NCBI GenBank assembly: GCA_037576215.1
Contig: JBANDB010000005.1
Coordinates: forward strand, 3,968,001 to 4,032,000
Direction: 5' to 3'
Length of the DNA: 64,000 nucleotides
From: Armillaria gallica
Taxonomy: Eukaryota; Basidiomycota; Agaricomycetes; Agaricales; Physalacriaceae
Each line of letters begins with the position of its first letter. The first letter of the stretch is position 1. Position numbers and translations under genes: made by a program. Of this stretch, positions 12,412-24,023 are shown piece after piece. The notes under the pieces were generated by a model. The model did not search any database and was not told where the DNA came from. It was given only the letters and a program-made list of their open reading frames with translations.

Positions 12412-15400
12412 TTATGAGTCCACTAGATGGCCGTTTTCTTGAGCTATTAGTGCGTTAGATGGCGTAAGAGCAGTAGGTCTTTCATGCTTACAATTATCAT
12501 TGCTATCACTGCTCTCCTTTTCGGGAGTAAGGGTGGCGTACAAACCAGGAGGAGCCACTGGGTCGCTACCAGTGTGTGCTTTCTCGTGGGTAACATTGTC
12601 AACGTCTGGATTGTGAGTCAGGCAAGTTAATAAAGAATAATTGGTGACAAACCGTTAGAAAGACTACCATTCGATGAGATATCATGTTCCGTTGAAGAGG
12701 CCTGAATTATTGTCTGCAAAACAGATGGGCCCGGAGTCTCACCCGAAAGGATGACGCTAGCTGGAGCAGCAGGAAGTTCTGCTTTCACATCAGGTGAAAG
12801 AGGTTCACTGTGAGTTTCGACGGCTTCGACTTGAGAATCGTGGATCTCCTCGATAACGGGAAGTGCTGGCGAGCGGCTCTGCGTCGACAACAGGAACAGG
12901 CGACAGCGATACCGTGTCCTCTTCTTGGGGTTCGGACGTCGATTCACGAAGAGGTTCAGTATGAACAACGCTAGGCTCCGTAGCAGCAGGCTCATCGGCG
13001 ACAGGAACTATATCAGCTGCTGGCTTCTCGACGAGCAAAGGAGTGGTGACAGCCTCTTCCTCCGGAGCTGACACGACGGGCGCGGGCACTTCCTGCAGTC
13101 TATCTTCAGGTTCTGCTCCCAACGATACGTCGCTCGAAAAAGGCTTGTCTTCGGGATCTGAGGCAGGAGCAACGGTTCCTGGTTCAACAACAGAGAAAAC
13201 TTCAGGTTGTTGTTGCATGGCAGTCACCACATCAAGCTCGGAAGTCGTTTCTATGTCCGGAGAGGTGGGCGCCGGCACTGACTCACTAAGAGTTGCCTCA
13301 GGGCGTTGAGTGGCAACATTGTCCTCAACTATTGGAGTTGCAATGCCCACCACATATTCGGGATCCGTCGAAGAAGTTTCCACTACCTCTTCTGCTGGCG
13401 CAGTATCTCCGACGTCGCCAGAGCCTTCTTCAACAGCGGTGACATCCTCTTCAGCTGTAGGTAGAGCATCCTTTTCTTCAATCGGTAAAGTGACGAGCTC
13501 TTCCGCCTGAATAGGAGCGACGCCTTGTTCCTCGGGAGCAGGCGCCAGTAGCTCTTCAGCAGAAGCCACTGCTACGTCTGTTGTGGCGGGTGTGGGGGCG
13601 AAAGTGGCGCTTGTTCTTCCACTGGGGCTGTAACATTTTCCGGTTGGACGACAAGTGAAGGTTCTTCGGTTAGATCTGCAACGTGTTCAACGGGAGCGGC
13701 ATTTTTCACCAATTCCACCTCAACAGGTGCGGGTACCGTGAGCTCCGCCACAGACGGTGCGGCAGACTGGTCGACGGGTGCTGGTACTGATCCTTCAACA
13801 GGAACGGCAGCGGCTGACTCTGTAGGCGCGGCATCTTCTGTAGGAGCAATGTCTTTCACCGACTCCTCTTTAACAGGCAGTCGCTCTGTCTGCGCTATGA
13901 CCGGTTCTTCCACAGAAGTTATAGCCGGCTCTTCAATGGCCACGGAAGTCAATTCTTCCTCGGGAATGGCAACAGATTCCTCGGTGGGTGAGGTGACTGA
14001 CTCTTGAACGGTGAGAGGAGAAGATTCATCAATTGAGCTTGGGACTGGAGCTGATTCCGATTCGCTCGTAGGTGCAGCCGCTTCTTCCAGAACCGGAGCA
14101 ACATCGGAGGGCGAATTAACCTCGGGAACAGGTTCCGATGCAAGGGGTTCAACGTTAAGTGTCTCGCCCTCCAAAACTGGAGGAGGTACCTCAACCGGTA
14201 CAGCGGCTGAAAGGGTGGATTCTGTTACAGGGTCAACGACAGGTGGGGGTGCAGCTGTGGATTCTGAGATGGGCGTCTCGATTGGTGCAGACTTCGGTAC
14301 GGCGACCGCTTCTGCTACTTTCAATTCACCAAGTGCGGCCTCGGTAGCCGCTTGGACTAGCATAGCAGTAGCTCCCGCAGCAGTAACAGCAGCGGCAGTT
14401 GTAGCAACCTTCGCTCCGGAAACACCACCCTCGGACTCTCGTTCCTCCGGAATATCCTTTGGTACATCCACTGACTTCCTCGTAGCCTTTGTCTTAACCT
14501 TGTCGCTGTCCTCTTCCTTCAAAATTTCGCCCATCTCGCCAATCTTGGGAGACTTCGGAGACTTGGGAATGCTCGCATTCTTCCGCTTGGTGGGCGATTT
14601 ATTATCACCACCAGTCCAGAAACTAAACCGCTTCTTCGTCGAAGAGAACGTGCCAGATATATCCGATTTGAAGGAAGGTTTAGGAGAGGATGCTCGAGGT
14701 CGTTTACCGGGTGATTCAACAGAAGGCGAGGCGTAACTATCTGACGCTGGTGGTAGAGGAGGTGGTGATTTGCTGAAGGTCTGCTCGAGAACTATCCATT
14801 CAACTCGTTTCCCTTCGATTTCTATGTCGGATAGTGATCCCTTCAGCTTGCAGATAACAAAGGACGGCCAATCTGAAGATATCGGGTCCACCAGCGCGTC
14901 GTTCCAAAAGTCTATAAATGCTTCATCGAGCTGCACAGATGACACGCTGGTCACCTTGGAAGTAGAGCTGGTTTCCTCCATCGGCGTTGCTTTGTTTATA
15001 TCGATATTCAGCTCGGGCACGTTGCGTCGGGTCGGCGACTTTAACTTCTTGGGTTCCGGCGGAACAGTGACCTCAAGATCCGAATCCATCAGGGTGGAAG
15101 CGAGCGCGGTGCCGAGGGGCAGTGATTCTAGGAAACCGGAGGTCGAGAACTGAGCCCAGTCTATGCCAATATGACTTGCAGAGGAAGGTGTTGATGTCGA
15201 GGCAGGAACTGATGGCGTGTCAAACGACAACTTCCCATTACTGACACCGTTTGTGGCAACTGCAGCTTTAGCTCCATTAAGGGAGAATGATCGCTTTCTT
15301 GTAGGTCGGATAAGTTTGAGTGTTGGTGTCTCAGAAGTGGCCTTCTCCATGGGAATCATGGAGAGAAATCGTATGGTTTCATCTGCAAATACACGACTTG

Positions 15401-16871
15401 TAGCGGAGTAGCCTCCAGGCGAGGAGCTATCTCCTTCATTTGCGACCTGCTTTATCCTGTTCCACAGTTCTACATGGTCTGTTGAGCCGGACTGTGCTTT
15501 AAAAGCATCGGATATCAGTCGGAGGGGATGATGTGAGTTTGGTTGACCGGACGTAGGTAATTCTGTATCTATATGGACATAAAGGGCGTCATATTGTCGT
15601 GTCGAAAACCATGGCCGCGGCAGGAGGTCCTCTTCAGTTGGAGACTTGCTGTAAGGATACTGCTTCACCAGTTCTGTAAGACGCTTAGGCATCCTATTCT
15701 TTGCCATTTCTCGCCTGTCATGACTTTGGTAAGAATCAAGACATGCCAGGGGAATGTTCAACCTACCTGATATTTGACAAGAAAATGTGCTCCATCATCC
15801 GTCCAGCGCGCTCCCATCTTGCATAAAATGAAGACCAGGTGTCACTAGGCTCTGCGCGCGCGACATCCAGAAGCCACAGACCAAGTAGCTTGGATACCTT
15901 GCTACCGGAAGTGCTATTGGCTTCTGCGTGCGCGGCAAGGGACGAGAAGAGATCCAAAGTAGCTGTCAATAGCTCAAGATGAGCCGGTGGAAGCTGCGGA
16001 ACGAGGCCATCCTCAAAGGCCGTCAGAGGATATTGGGAAGAACTCTCGGCGTTGAAAAAGTTCTTATACCATGCCTGATCTTTGCCGAAAGAGTTCCCAT
16101 CTAGCTGGAAGTGCCTAAGACCCCATCTCAGAACCGCTGCGACATCGTGAGGCGAGCGCGTAGAGGTGATCTCAGATTCAAAAGCCGATGTAGGCGAGGA
16201 AAGAGTGGGAGAAAGCGTAGTTATAGGGCTTTTGGGAGCCAAGGAGTGTATAAAAAGCGAAATGAGTCCTGGTGTAATGTGAGGTTAACTAGTGATTATA
16301 CGATGGCTTATGATGTTACACACGTTTCTGAACTTGCGGGTTGGCCGAATACCAATGAGGGTGCATGAGACCTGGCGTTTCCAGGCCTAACAAATAACTA
16401 TGAGCAGTTAAACAAATGAAGGTAGAAGAATAACTCGCCTCGGGCGACAATAGCCTGAGAACAGGCGCGAACCAATATTAGGGTCTCCAATGGATTTAAC
16501 CGGCGTCCTCCAATTTCGGACTGTGACAAGAGAATTTGGGAGTCGGGATCTGCCTCGAAAACGACACCCAAAGAACGAGTATTTGCGCCATTCTTTGGCC
16601 CGGGCAAGTTTAATGAAAGATGGGGGACCTCAGAGGGGGTATATGTTGAGAGTACCGGGGTAGCAGACTTGGTTCGTAGCAACCCAAAGCCACTTTCCTT
16701 CCCCTTTTCTCTGTCCTTCGCCTCGGGTAGCTTGTCCGCTGGGAGTGATACAGTTGGCGATACGGCCTCAAATTTTCCTTCGAGAAGAGAGGCAGTCGAA
16801 GTGCGACGGCCCGCGGATGGCTCCTTGTCGTCCTTCTTACGTCCAAATACCTTGGACAAGAACGAGGGCAT
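12412..16871 (-). CDS. Msb1/Mug8-domain morphogenesis protein; tail frame broken twice
   Basis: Fungal Msb1/Mug8 family, RhoGAP-like proteins of polarised growth and septation. The start MPSFLSKVFGRKKDDKEPS and the conserved block ITTLSPTLSSP...SPHDVAAVLRWGLRHF...LLGLWLLDVARAEP...ARWERAGRMMEH, then EEDLLPRPWFSTRQYDALY, fit the basidiomycete members. The first intron (around 16435-16391) uses the GC donor G|GCGAGT. The second half is a disordered tail rich in Ala, Glu, Pro, Ser and Val. Its frame stops with TAG at 13572-13574 and a second frame carries on with the same composition to about 12880. There the original frame resumes through one more intron to a TAA at 12412. So a 1-nt loss near 13590 and a 1-nt gain near 12875 flank ~715 nt. 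Expected length if continuous is about 1,400 residues. I cannot tell assembly error from real mutation. Confidence 0.72.
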
Positions 16872-17881
16872 GGCTGGTCGGTGGGTTGTTAATGGGGATC
16901 CCCTGCCGGTTAATTAATAAAAGGAATTTGTACAGTTGTCGCCGTCAAATCTGAAAACGTAAAGAGAAAACGAAGACCTTCAACAGTGTCAATGTCGTCG
17001 GTCGAGGAAGAAATAGGAAATTGATATTTAATTATGTCCGAAAACCTCATGGCAAGCACGTGATAGGATTAAGATATTCAAATTATAAATAAATAAGTAA
17101 TAGTTATAGCACTACCTTAATTCACAGGATAGGCCAATACTCGCCGACTTTCCTCGAAGACTCATCGGAATTGCTCCGTTCTTGAATAGAGCACTTCTGT
17201 TATTAGGAGTACGTACTATATATATTGAAGCCTTAACTGTGTTACGGCCGTCGCATCAACGCTTAACTTCTTGTGATCCCGCACTTAGTCCCTGGTGCAG
17301 CGAAGGCGGCTGACGACTCTCCTACTCCTTGAGATGGCGAAGAATCATTTTTAGCGGATAAGCTCCGCGCTACAAGAAGAACCATCCAAACTGTCTTCGC
17401 ATTTAACATGGGTACAGTCGATGCCTTTGTAGAATGCTTCATTCAGTTCGCGATCAATGATTGTGTCTAGAGACAGGAATTATGCCCTTGGTTGTTCGTC
17501 GAACTCCACCCAGGAGACTTATCAATTGATTATATTGATGAGTACATTGGTGCAAAAAATGTGAATAATTGGTCACAGGATGGAATCAACGGCCACAGAA
17601 AAATAAGCCCCCTCGAGTCGTCTCACGTATATACCCGTATTGGAACACTGTATGGGCCCCTACAAGACTCTCACGGTAGCTATGTTTGCTTAGGATGTGT
17701 TTGAAATATCTGTGCGGTGCTGATGCCGCGGGTTTTGATTCTGTTGGGATCACTAATACTGTCTTACTGCTTACAGGTTTTCAAGTTCTACTGCAGACTT
17801 GTTCCAGTGGTAGTCAAATCTTCGACATCTCTGGATCTTTCGCAGTTATCGTACATGTAATTTCTACATCTGATGCCGACT
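16872..17881. other. Intergenic, AT-rich in part; no gene seen
   Basis: About 1 kb between the start of the Msb1-like gene and the stop of the SHPRH-like gene. The part near 16872 is the Msb1-like promoter. ORFs at 17492-17704 and 17686-17940 (+ strand) have no recognisable content, and the second overlaps the last exon of the helicase gene. Confidence 0.45.
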
Positions 17882-20800
17882 TCATCTCAGCCTGGAAGGA
17901 CCTGCAACAGCGTTCGCCTGTCCAAAACCATCCTCCATGAGCACGTCCTCGTCAGGAGGCAGTAAAAACTCGACATCTTCAAACATATGTGGGAAAAGAA
18001 TCGCCAGCATATCGTCAATCCTAAACATATTTTTGTAAGCACTAACAAATCGTTTCAAAATGGGCCATACTTCGATATAAAATCTCCCTTCAGGGTGTGC
18101 TTCTTCTTTGAAGGAGAGTCGATATCCTTATCGCCGGCAGCGACGTCAAAAGAAGAGGCGTTCAGGGTTCCAGCTGAATTCCCTTTGGTATAAAGCGAAA
18201 GCCCTCGACGAGCAGCCAAGTCAAGGATGTTTCTCTCGACAGTATCTGAAACGAAGACAGCCGTTAAGACAGAATAAGGAATGAAACAAACGCTACAGAA
18301 TTTCACCTTCAGCGTAGTAACAGTAGACTGCCAGAATCATAAACGCACTTCCATTACTGATAGCGGTGATAAGCGTACCTTCCGTGGGTCGGGTCTGTCC
18401 CAAACGATCAATTCGTGCGATTGCTATGGAAATATTGCCAATCAGCAGGTCTAATTTAACCTGTCAGTGAACTTGCCTTGAACTTCGAAGCCGTGGTGCA
18501 CAACACTCTCCAACAAGAAGACTCTTGATGCACAAGTAATATTCAACCCTGCGTTTTCTCGCTCACTATATATCTATGTCAATCAGGTTATGATGCCGTA
18601 GAAAATAGGAACTTACCCGTGTAAGAGCAAAACACGAATATCGGGATCGGACTTGAACCTCTTTGAGGCGTTATTACCCTTCGTTCGCCCCTGGTCGATT
18701 CGCAGACATTGAATGGCTAACGAGAAAAAGCGTAAGCTCCTGTAGAGACGAATACAGCTGTAGCACTAACCGTTGTCTGTAAGAGCACGTTGTAATACTG
18801 AAAAGAGAGAAGATTGTCAGCATTACATTGAGCAGCATTGACAACCAAACCAACTGTGTAAAGAATCTTCCCACGCGGAAAAGACGATAGACTTGGAACC
18901 AGGATCATTCTCTTGCAAGTACAAGAGATGGCGGACAAGAGTTTGGATCTTCCTACCATAGTCGCCAAAGCACTCCATGTGTTCGATGGAGTCGAACAAC
19001 TCCGGATCTACGCACCACGGTATGAGAAGGATGTAAAACTGCAGGTCAAATACGTACCAATCATGTTGTATTCAATTTTCCGATGAGAGTGTGGAACCAT
19101 TTCGCCGTTAACGATTCGGCTTGGCGCAGGATTCTCGGGCCCATTTACCGTAAATCTCTGCAAGTTCTTCGAGTCGACGGGCACCCTGCACACTGGACAT
19201 GCCTTGCCTTCTCTTCGTTGTAACCAGGCTTTCATGCAGCCTTCACAGAATACATGTGCGCTAGACAGAAGCAGATGTTAGCGTCGACCCGCAGACAAAC
19301 GATGGGTTAAGTTACCAAGCAGTGATAAAGCCACGCTCAAAGTCAGATCCGCAAAGAACACATTCGTCGTCAATGTCTTTAGCTTCGTCTCTGTCCTTGG
19401 CGAGATTGTCGAGGTACCGCTGACGTGCTCGACTTGTCTTCAGCCTGTCTTCTAACGTCGCCTTTTCTGCTTCACACTCTTGGACAGCTTCATCGAAAGT
19501 CTTCTCCCATGTAACCTGGGTAACGGAATCAGAGATTTCCTGTAGTTGACGGAAATACATAATTCTCTGATTGAAAGCTTTTCGAAATAAACCGAGATCA
19601 GCATCAAGCTTGTCAAGGTTAGCGCCTTTAATGAGGGTTGAGAACGTGTACGAGGCCGACAATATATCAGATACCTTGGTCTGTAATGAGTTGGCGAACC
19701 TCAGCTATCGCTTCTTTCAAAAGCGCCTTCTCCGGATCTGAATCGCGATTGATTCTAGACATAGCCGCAGTGAGGTCTACCAAAATCTGTTTGTCGAAGC
19801 TATGAGCCCTGTGGCGACTGTAATGCTGATGCAGACTCACCGATTTTACCGACCGAGAGTCAAGTTCCCGCAGTAACTTTTTACGCTGTTCAGTCAGTTC
19901 CTGGTGCAACACTTCGTGCTCAGGCTGCAACTCAATATCGCTTGGCAGTCCTGAAGCGTTATCAGCTTCGGCAACGGTGGCTTTGACAGCAGTTCTTGTC
20001 TGCCGATACTTTTTCTCTCTATGGAATAGATTTAAGATAGCCAAGAAAGATCAGTGGGTATCGAGGCTGACCTTGCATCATGCACTGCTAACAGAGTTCG
20101 TTCGTTTACAAGAGCTTCCCGATGATCTGCAAGAAGTGCAGTGTATGCTTGGAGATAGGTCTCTGCCTCTCCTTGATCATCGAGACTACGTTGATATTCT
20201 TCACCGTCGGCTTCATTTTCAGAAGCCGACAACTTCTGTGTAAGTAGCTTGTGAAGGTGGGTCCTCCATTCCCATAGTAGGACTGATTGAACGTTGAGGA
20301 CATCTTCAATGATTTCATGGAGTTGGTCGACCTGTGAGAACATTTCAGTTGTCGAAGCTGAGAAAGAAAGGACAAAGGGACGTACAATGTCTCTGGAACG
20401 TATTCCACCTTCTTCTAGGTATGGAAGAGGAATTGTCAGGGTATCTTCGTCGATTCCATGCTTAGTGGCATCCACATCCAGCTGGGCCATCCCACGGTTG
20501 GCCTCGTCTTCCGTACCTAGGTGAGGAGATTAATGATCTGATCTCATGATGGTAAAATACAAAAGAGGTGTCCGTACTTTTCAAAAGGTTGCGTCGCATC
20601 TCCTCACACTCTGCGTACGCAGCTGACTCTTCTGCAGCAAAAGAATCTCCCAGGACATGGTAGGTGTCACCTTGCAAGAATTTGACGCGATGTAGAACCA
20701 TACGTGACTCGCGAAGACGCTGTTGAAGTGCACGGCGCTTTATTCCATGTTCTTCTCCAGCAGGGGTACGAGGAAGGCCATCGTCATCTGTATCCTCAGA

Positions 20801-23800
20801 TGGAGTCCATGATAGCTCCCGTTCTTTCCCTTTTCGACTTGGTAATTCTGGTTGAGAGGCTCTGCGAGGCAGCTTCCTTCTTTAAGACGTCGCCCTTGAC
20901 ATCGTGGTCTGTGATGGCCAATTCTATTTCGTCAATCAACTTGTTTGCCTCCTTTTCGGCGGCTAGAAGGAGCTCCAAGGAACGATGATAACGGTTGTGA
21001 TCATTATTGTCGTGCTGTTTTAGCTGAGCGAGCCTGACAATGGCTTGGACCTGCATTCCGTGATTAGTCCAAGAAAAATATCGAGGGCGAAAGATGAAGA
21101 GACCTTCGACTTGAAGTCGTCCATAACGTTTCTCCAGTTTTGATCTTGCATGGTCTACCAAGAGTTACGTTAGCAAAGAACAACACCTGAAGGTGAACAG
21201 CTGACATGTAAAACTTGCTCGATGGTCTTCAGAGCGCCCGGTTTGAATAGCTTGTCGTTCTGGCGCTGAAGCTGTCCGACCTTGATGCAGTATTAACTCT
21301 TGACTCTCACCGCTAACTCCATAAACGTACCTGGGGATGGGTACATATTCCTCGAAGTCGGCGGAGCGAGGATCGCAGAACCGTTCCATCTGTTTCCCAC
21401 CCAGCTGATGCTGCCACACCGCGAGCATCAAGACCAAGTTCCTGCAGTACAGCCTCAAGTGTTTGATCATAAACCTATCACAATGTGAGGATGAGGTGCT
21501 TGAACAATAATTTGAGCGGACTCACATGGCGCTCAATGCGACCCATCTCGATGCTAACAAGATAGCGGGTTTGTTGTGGTATAGTCAACTCCGCTTCCAA
21601 TGTTGATTTCATGGTTCTGGAAATGATGATGAGGAAACGGAAGGAAAAGGACCTGATGGCGGAACATGCATACCTGATCGTATAGTGAGGGAAAAAGTCA
21701 GCTAGCTCTGCGGCATAGGAAGGCTGTATAAGACGATTCCACAGACGAGTAGATCCAACGGCATTATCCACGCGAAGAAATCTGATAGCCAGTTAGCCGT
21801 CATTTATACTGTAAGTATCAGCGTACTTAAGAACGTGAATCAAATCTTGAACTTGAGTACGAGCGGGAGTACCTGATACGGCAAAAGAAGATAGCCGGGG
21901 AATATATGAAACCATGTCTCTGTGGAACGGCGATGACTGGGCAATCAAAATCCATATGGACAAGAAACATACTCAGTTTTCCCTCCTCCAACCATCTGTA
22001 CTTCATCCATGACGACTCGTTGCCATTCACACATCACCAGGGGACTACGTGGGCGTTCAACGTTGGAGTAAGCCACGTCTGTACGCCTAGGTCGAACAGG
22101 CGCCGCACGAGCAACATTGAAATCAGTCTTCAAGACGTTGTACGTAGTGACTACAACATCGAAAGTGTTCACCCATGTACACCAATCTATGATGTCATCC
22201 AAGGGCTCTGGCGCTTGTCCCTTTTTGCTACGTTTCTGGTTGGTTTTGGCTCTCCGAGCACGTTCCTCTTCAAGCTGGGTAGCGTTGATAGGGACAGGGA
22301 CCTTTAACCATCCATCGTACTCAAGTACTTTTAGGGTAGGTGCGTGCGTGGCAAGCTCATCGATCCATTGGGATGCAAGTGCTGGAGGTGTAACTATAAG
22401 GGTCGTCTGTATTTGATGTCAAAAATGAATATTGACAGAGGTAAAAGTTGCCTCGCCTTGATGGCCTTCACTTCGAGCCTTGCTACAGGGTCCCATCTTA
22501 TTTGTTGAGCCGGGTTTCGGTCCGGCGGAGCGGGGTTCAGAAGAATCAAGGAGATGATTTCTAATGTTTTTCCTAGACCTAAAAGATGTTCATTGTAAGG
22601 CGGTGAGATGGAGGTATGTTTTGAACGCATACCTGGTTCTTCTGCTAGAATGCCACCGAATACAGGCTCGGAATCTTCTGCAATCTCGGAAGCGGGAATG
22701 ACTTGCCCAGTGAGGCGGTTAAACTGAAAAGACTCGTCGCCTTCCTCAAGGGTCTCCCAAAAGGAGTATTCGGATGTCTTGGTCTTTGGAATGATATCCC
22801 CAGAAGAAGTGATCGTCTTGCCTTCTCGTTCTAACAGCCAGGCAACGCTCCGTCGCTGGAAGGGCAGTAGGGTTGGAAGCAGCTCTTCAGGCTGTACAGC
22901 CTCTATTGCGCACTCAGACGGAAGAGTAGGGGCGGGTCCAAGGATTGAATAAAAAAAGGGAATAGACACTAGACCCTGGAATGTCGACGGTGTAGGCTTG
23001 GCATACGCAAAGCATAAGAGCTGTCTCTGAGTAGACTCGAGGAAATCACTTGTTTTCTTGGTCACGCCCTTGTAACCCCCAAACGGATCAGATATACGTG
23101 GGATAAGTATGGAAACGGTTACGTCCACGTGTAGCCGAAAGGGAAGTTCCTTCGAGTCGCAAGCACCGGAAGGTATGGCAGTAAGTCTAAGAGAGGCATC
23201 TATAGACGTCCGTCCATATGTCTTCAAGGATTCCGCCAACTCGAGGATGTCAGTCTTGAACGAATGCGGATCGGCCTCCTCGACAGTGGGCAACATGAAT
23301 AGCCATTCCCCCCTATCTTCTTCATATTCCTCAGAGATGCCTACAAGCTTGTGGTGATATTTCTCGATGAGCACATTACCCAGGTCTAACACCCGAGGCT
23401 GTTGAGTGTGCTCTCCAAGGCCTTGCAGGACGTCACGCAGCTCGTCTTCTTCACGGATCCATTCGGCATCATCTTTGAAATGGCCTTCCAAAGAGTGGGC
23501 AGGATAATCGGTCGTGTATTGTATTTCAAAGGTATGGCGAAGGATAGGAGTACGCGTGTTTCCTTCTAACGGCGGAGCGTAGCGGTGAACAAAAGGGTAA
23601 GTGAGCGAGTCGTTGCCCTTGTCAGACCCGGGCACCAGCCTTCGTCGTTTAGACTTGGGAGGTTTGGAGAGGGTATCCTGGGCCACCCGTTTCTTCCCCT
23701 TGTCAGGAACTGGGTCCAACAGCTCAGTAAGGAGCCTCAGGAGATGGGTGATGTTCAAGGCAGGTCTGAAGGAACCATCACCAAGATAGTGTCGACCAGT

Positions 23801-23845
23801 GGCTCGCAGGAAAAGGGAATGGCAAGAAATCCCTGTATCCCGCAT
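17882..23845 (-). CDS. SHPRH/Irc20-type SNF2 helicase with internal RING E3 finger
   Basis: DNA-dependent ATPase fused to a RING ubiquitin ligase, of the group acting in DNA damage tolerance. About 1,600 residues from some 20 exons. Motif I is split by an intron: LAEEP + GLGKTLEIISLILL. Then TTLIVTPPALASQWIDELAT (Ia), VVMDEVQMV (motif II, DEVQ rather than DEAH) and SGTPARTQVQDLIHVL (III). A long coiled insert carries the C3HC4 RING between the helicase lobes: CVLCGSDFERGFITA joined to CAHVFCEGC and CPVCRVP. Lobe 2 has KSIVFSAWEDSL, GLNITCASRVFLLE and AIARIDRLGQTRPTE. The last exon encodes IDDMLAILFPHMFEDVEFLL and ends with TGA at 17882, past an in-frame TGA in the preceding intron. No PHD or linker-histone domain was seen. 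Confidence 0.9.
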
Positions 23846-23891
23846 TATTGGAACAAAGTGGTGAAAGGATAAAAGTCATTACGGAAAACGC

Positions 23892-23899
23892 GACGCGTC
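23892..23899. promoter_or_regulatory. MCB-like palindrome GACGCGTC upstream of the SHPRH-like gene
   Basis: Perfect palindrome with an ACGCGT core, 47 bp before the helicase ATG. In other fungi MBF drives replication and repair genes at G1/S through this core, which would suit an SHPRH-type protein. Function is inferred. Confidence 0.35.
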
Positions 23900-24023
23900 T
23901 ATCAGTCACATGACATTGTTCTCACGCCACAACCTTGGCATTTATTGAAAGCTAGTACTTACTATCAAAGTACTACTGCACTACAGAATTGCGCTACACA
24001 CACCAAGACGCCCTTACCTGCTT

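Noticed and set aside
13600..13680. A short intron to explain the Msb1-like frame change near 13590
   Set aside because: GT donors within range are all phase 0, while the acceptors CAACAG and GTAGCAG need phase 1, so no GT-AG pair restores the frame.
12000..14740. Long + strand frames opposite the Msb1-like tail (e.g. 13043-13309, 14011-14736), Ser/Thr/Gly-rich
   Set aside because: They are the antisense reading of the repetitive E/A/P/V-coding tail. There is no start context, intron pattern or family similarity.
17492..17940. Two + strand ORFs of 70 and 84 codons
   Set aside because: No similarity to anything I know. The second overlaps the last SHPRH exon in antisense.
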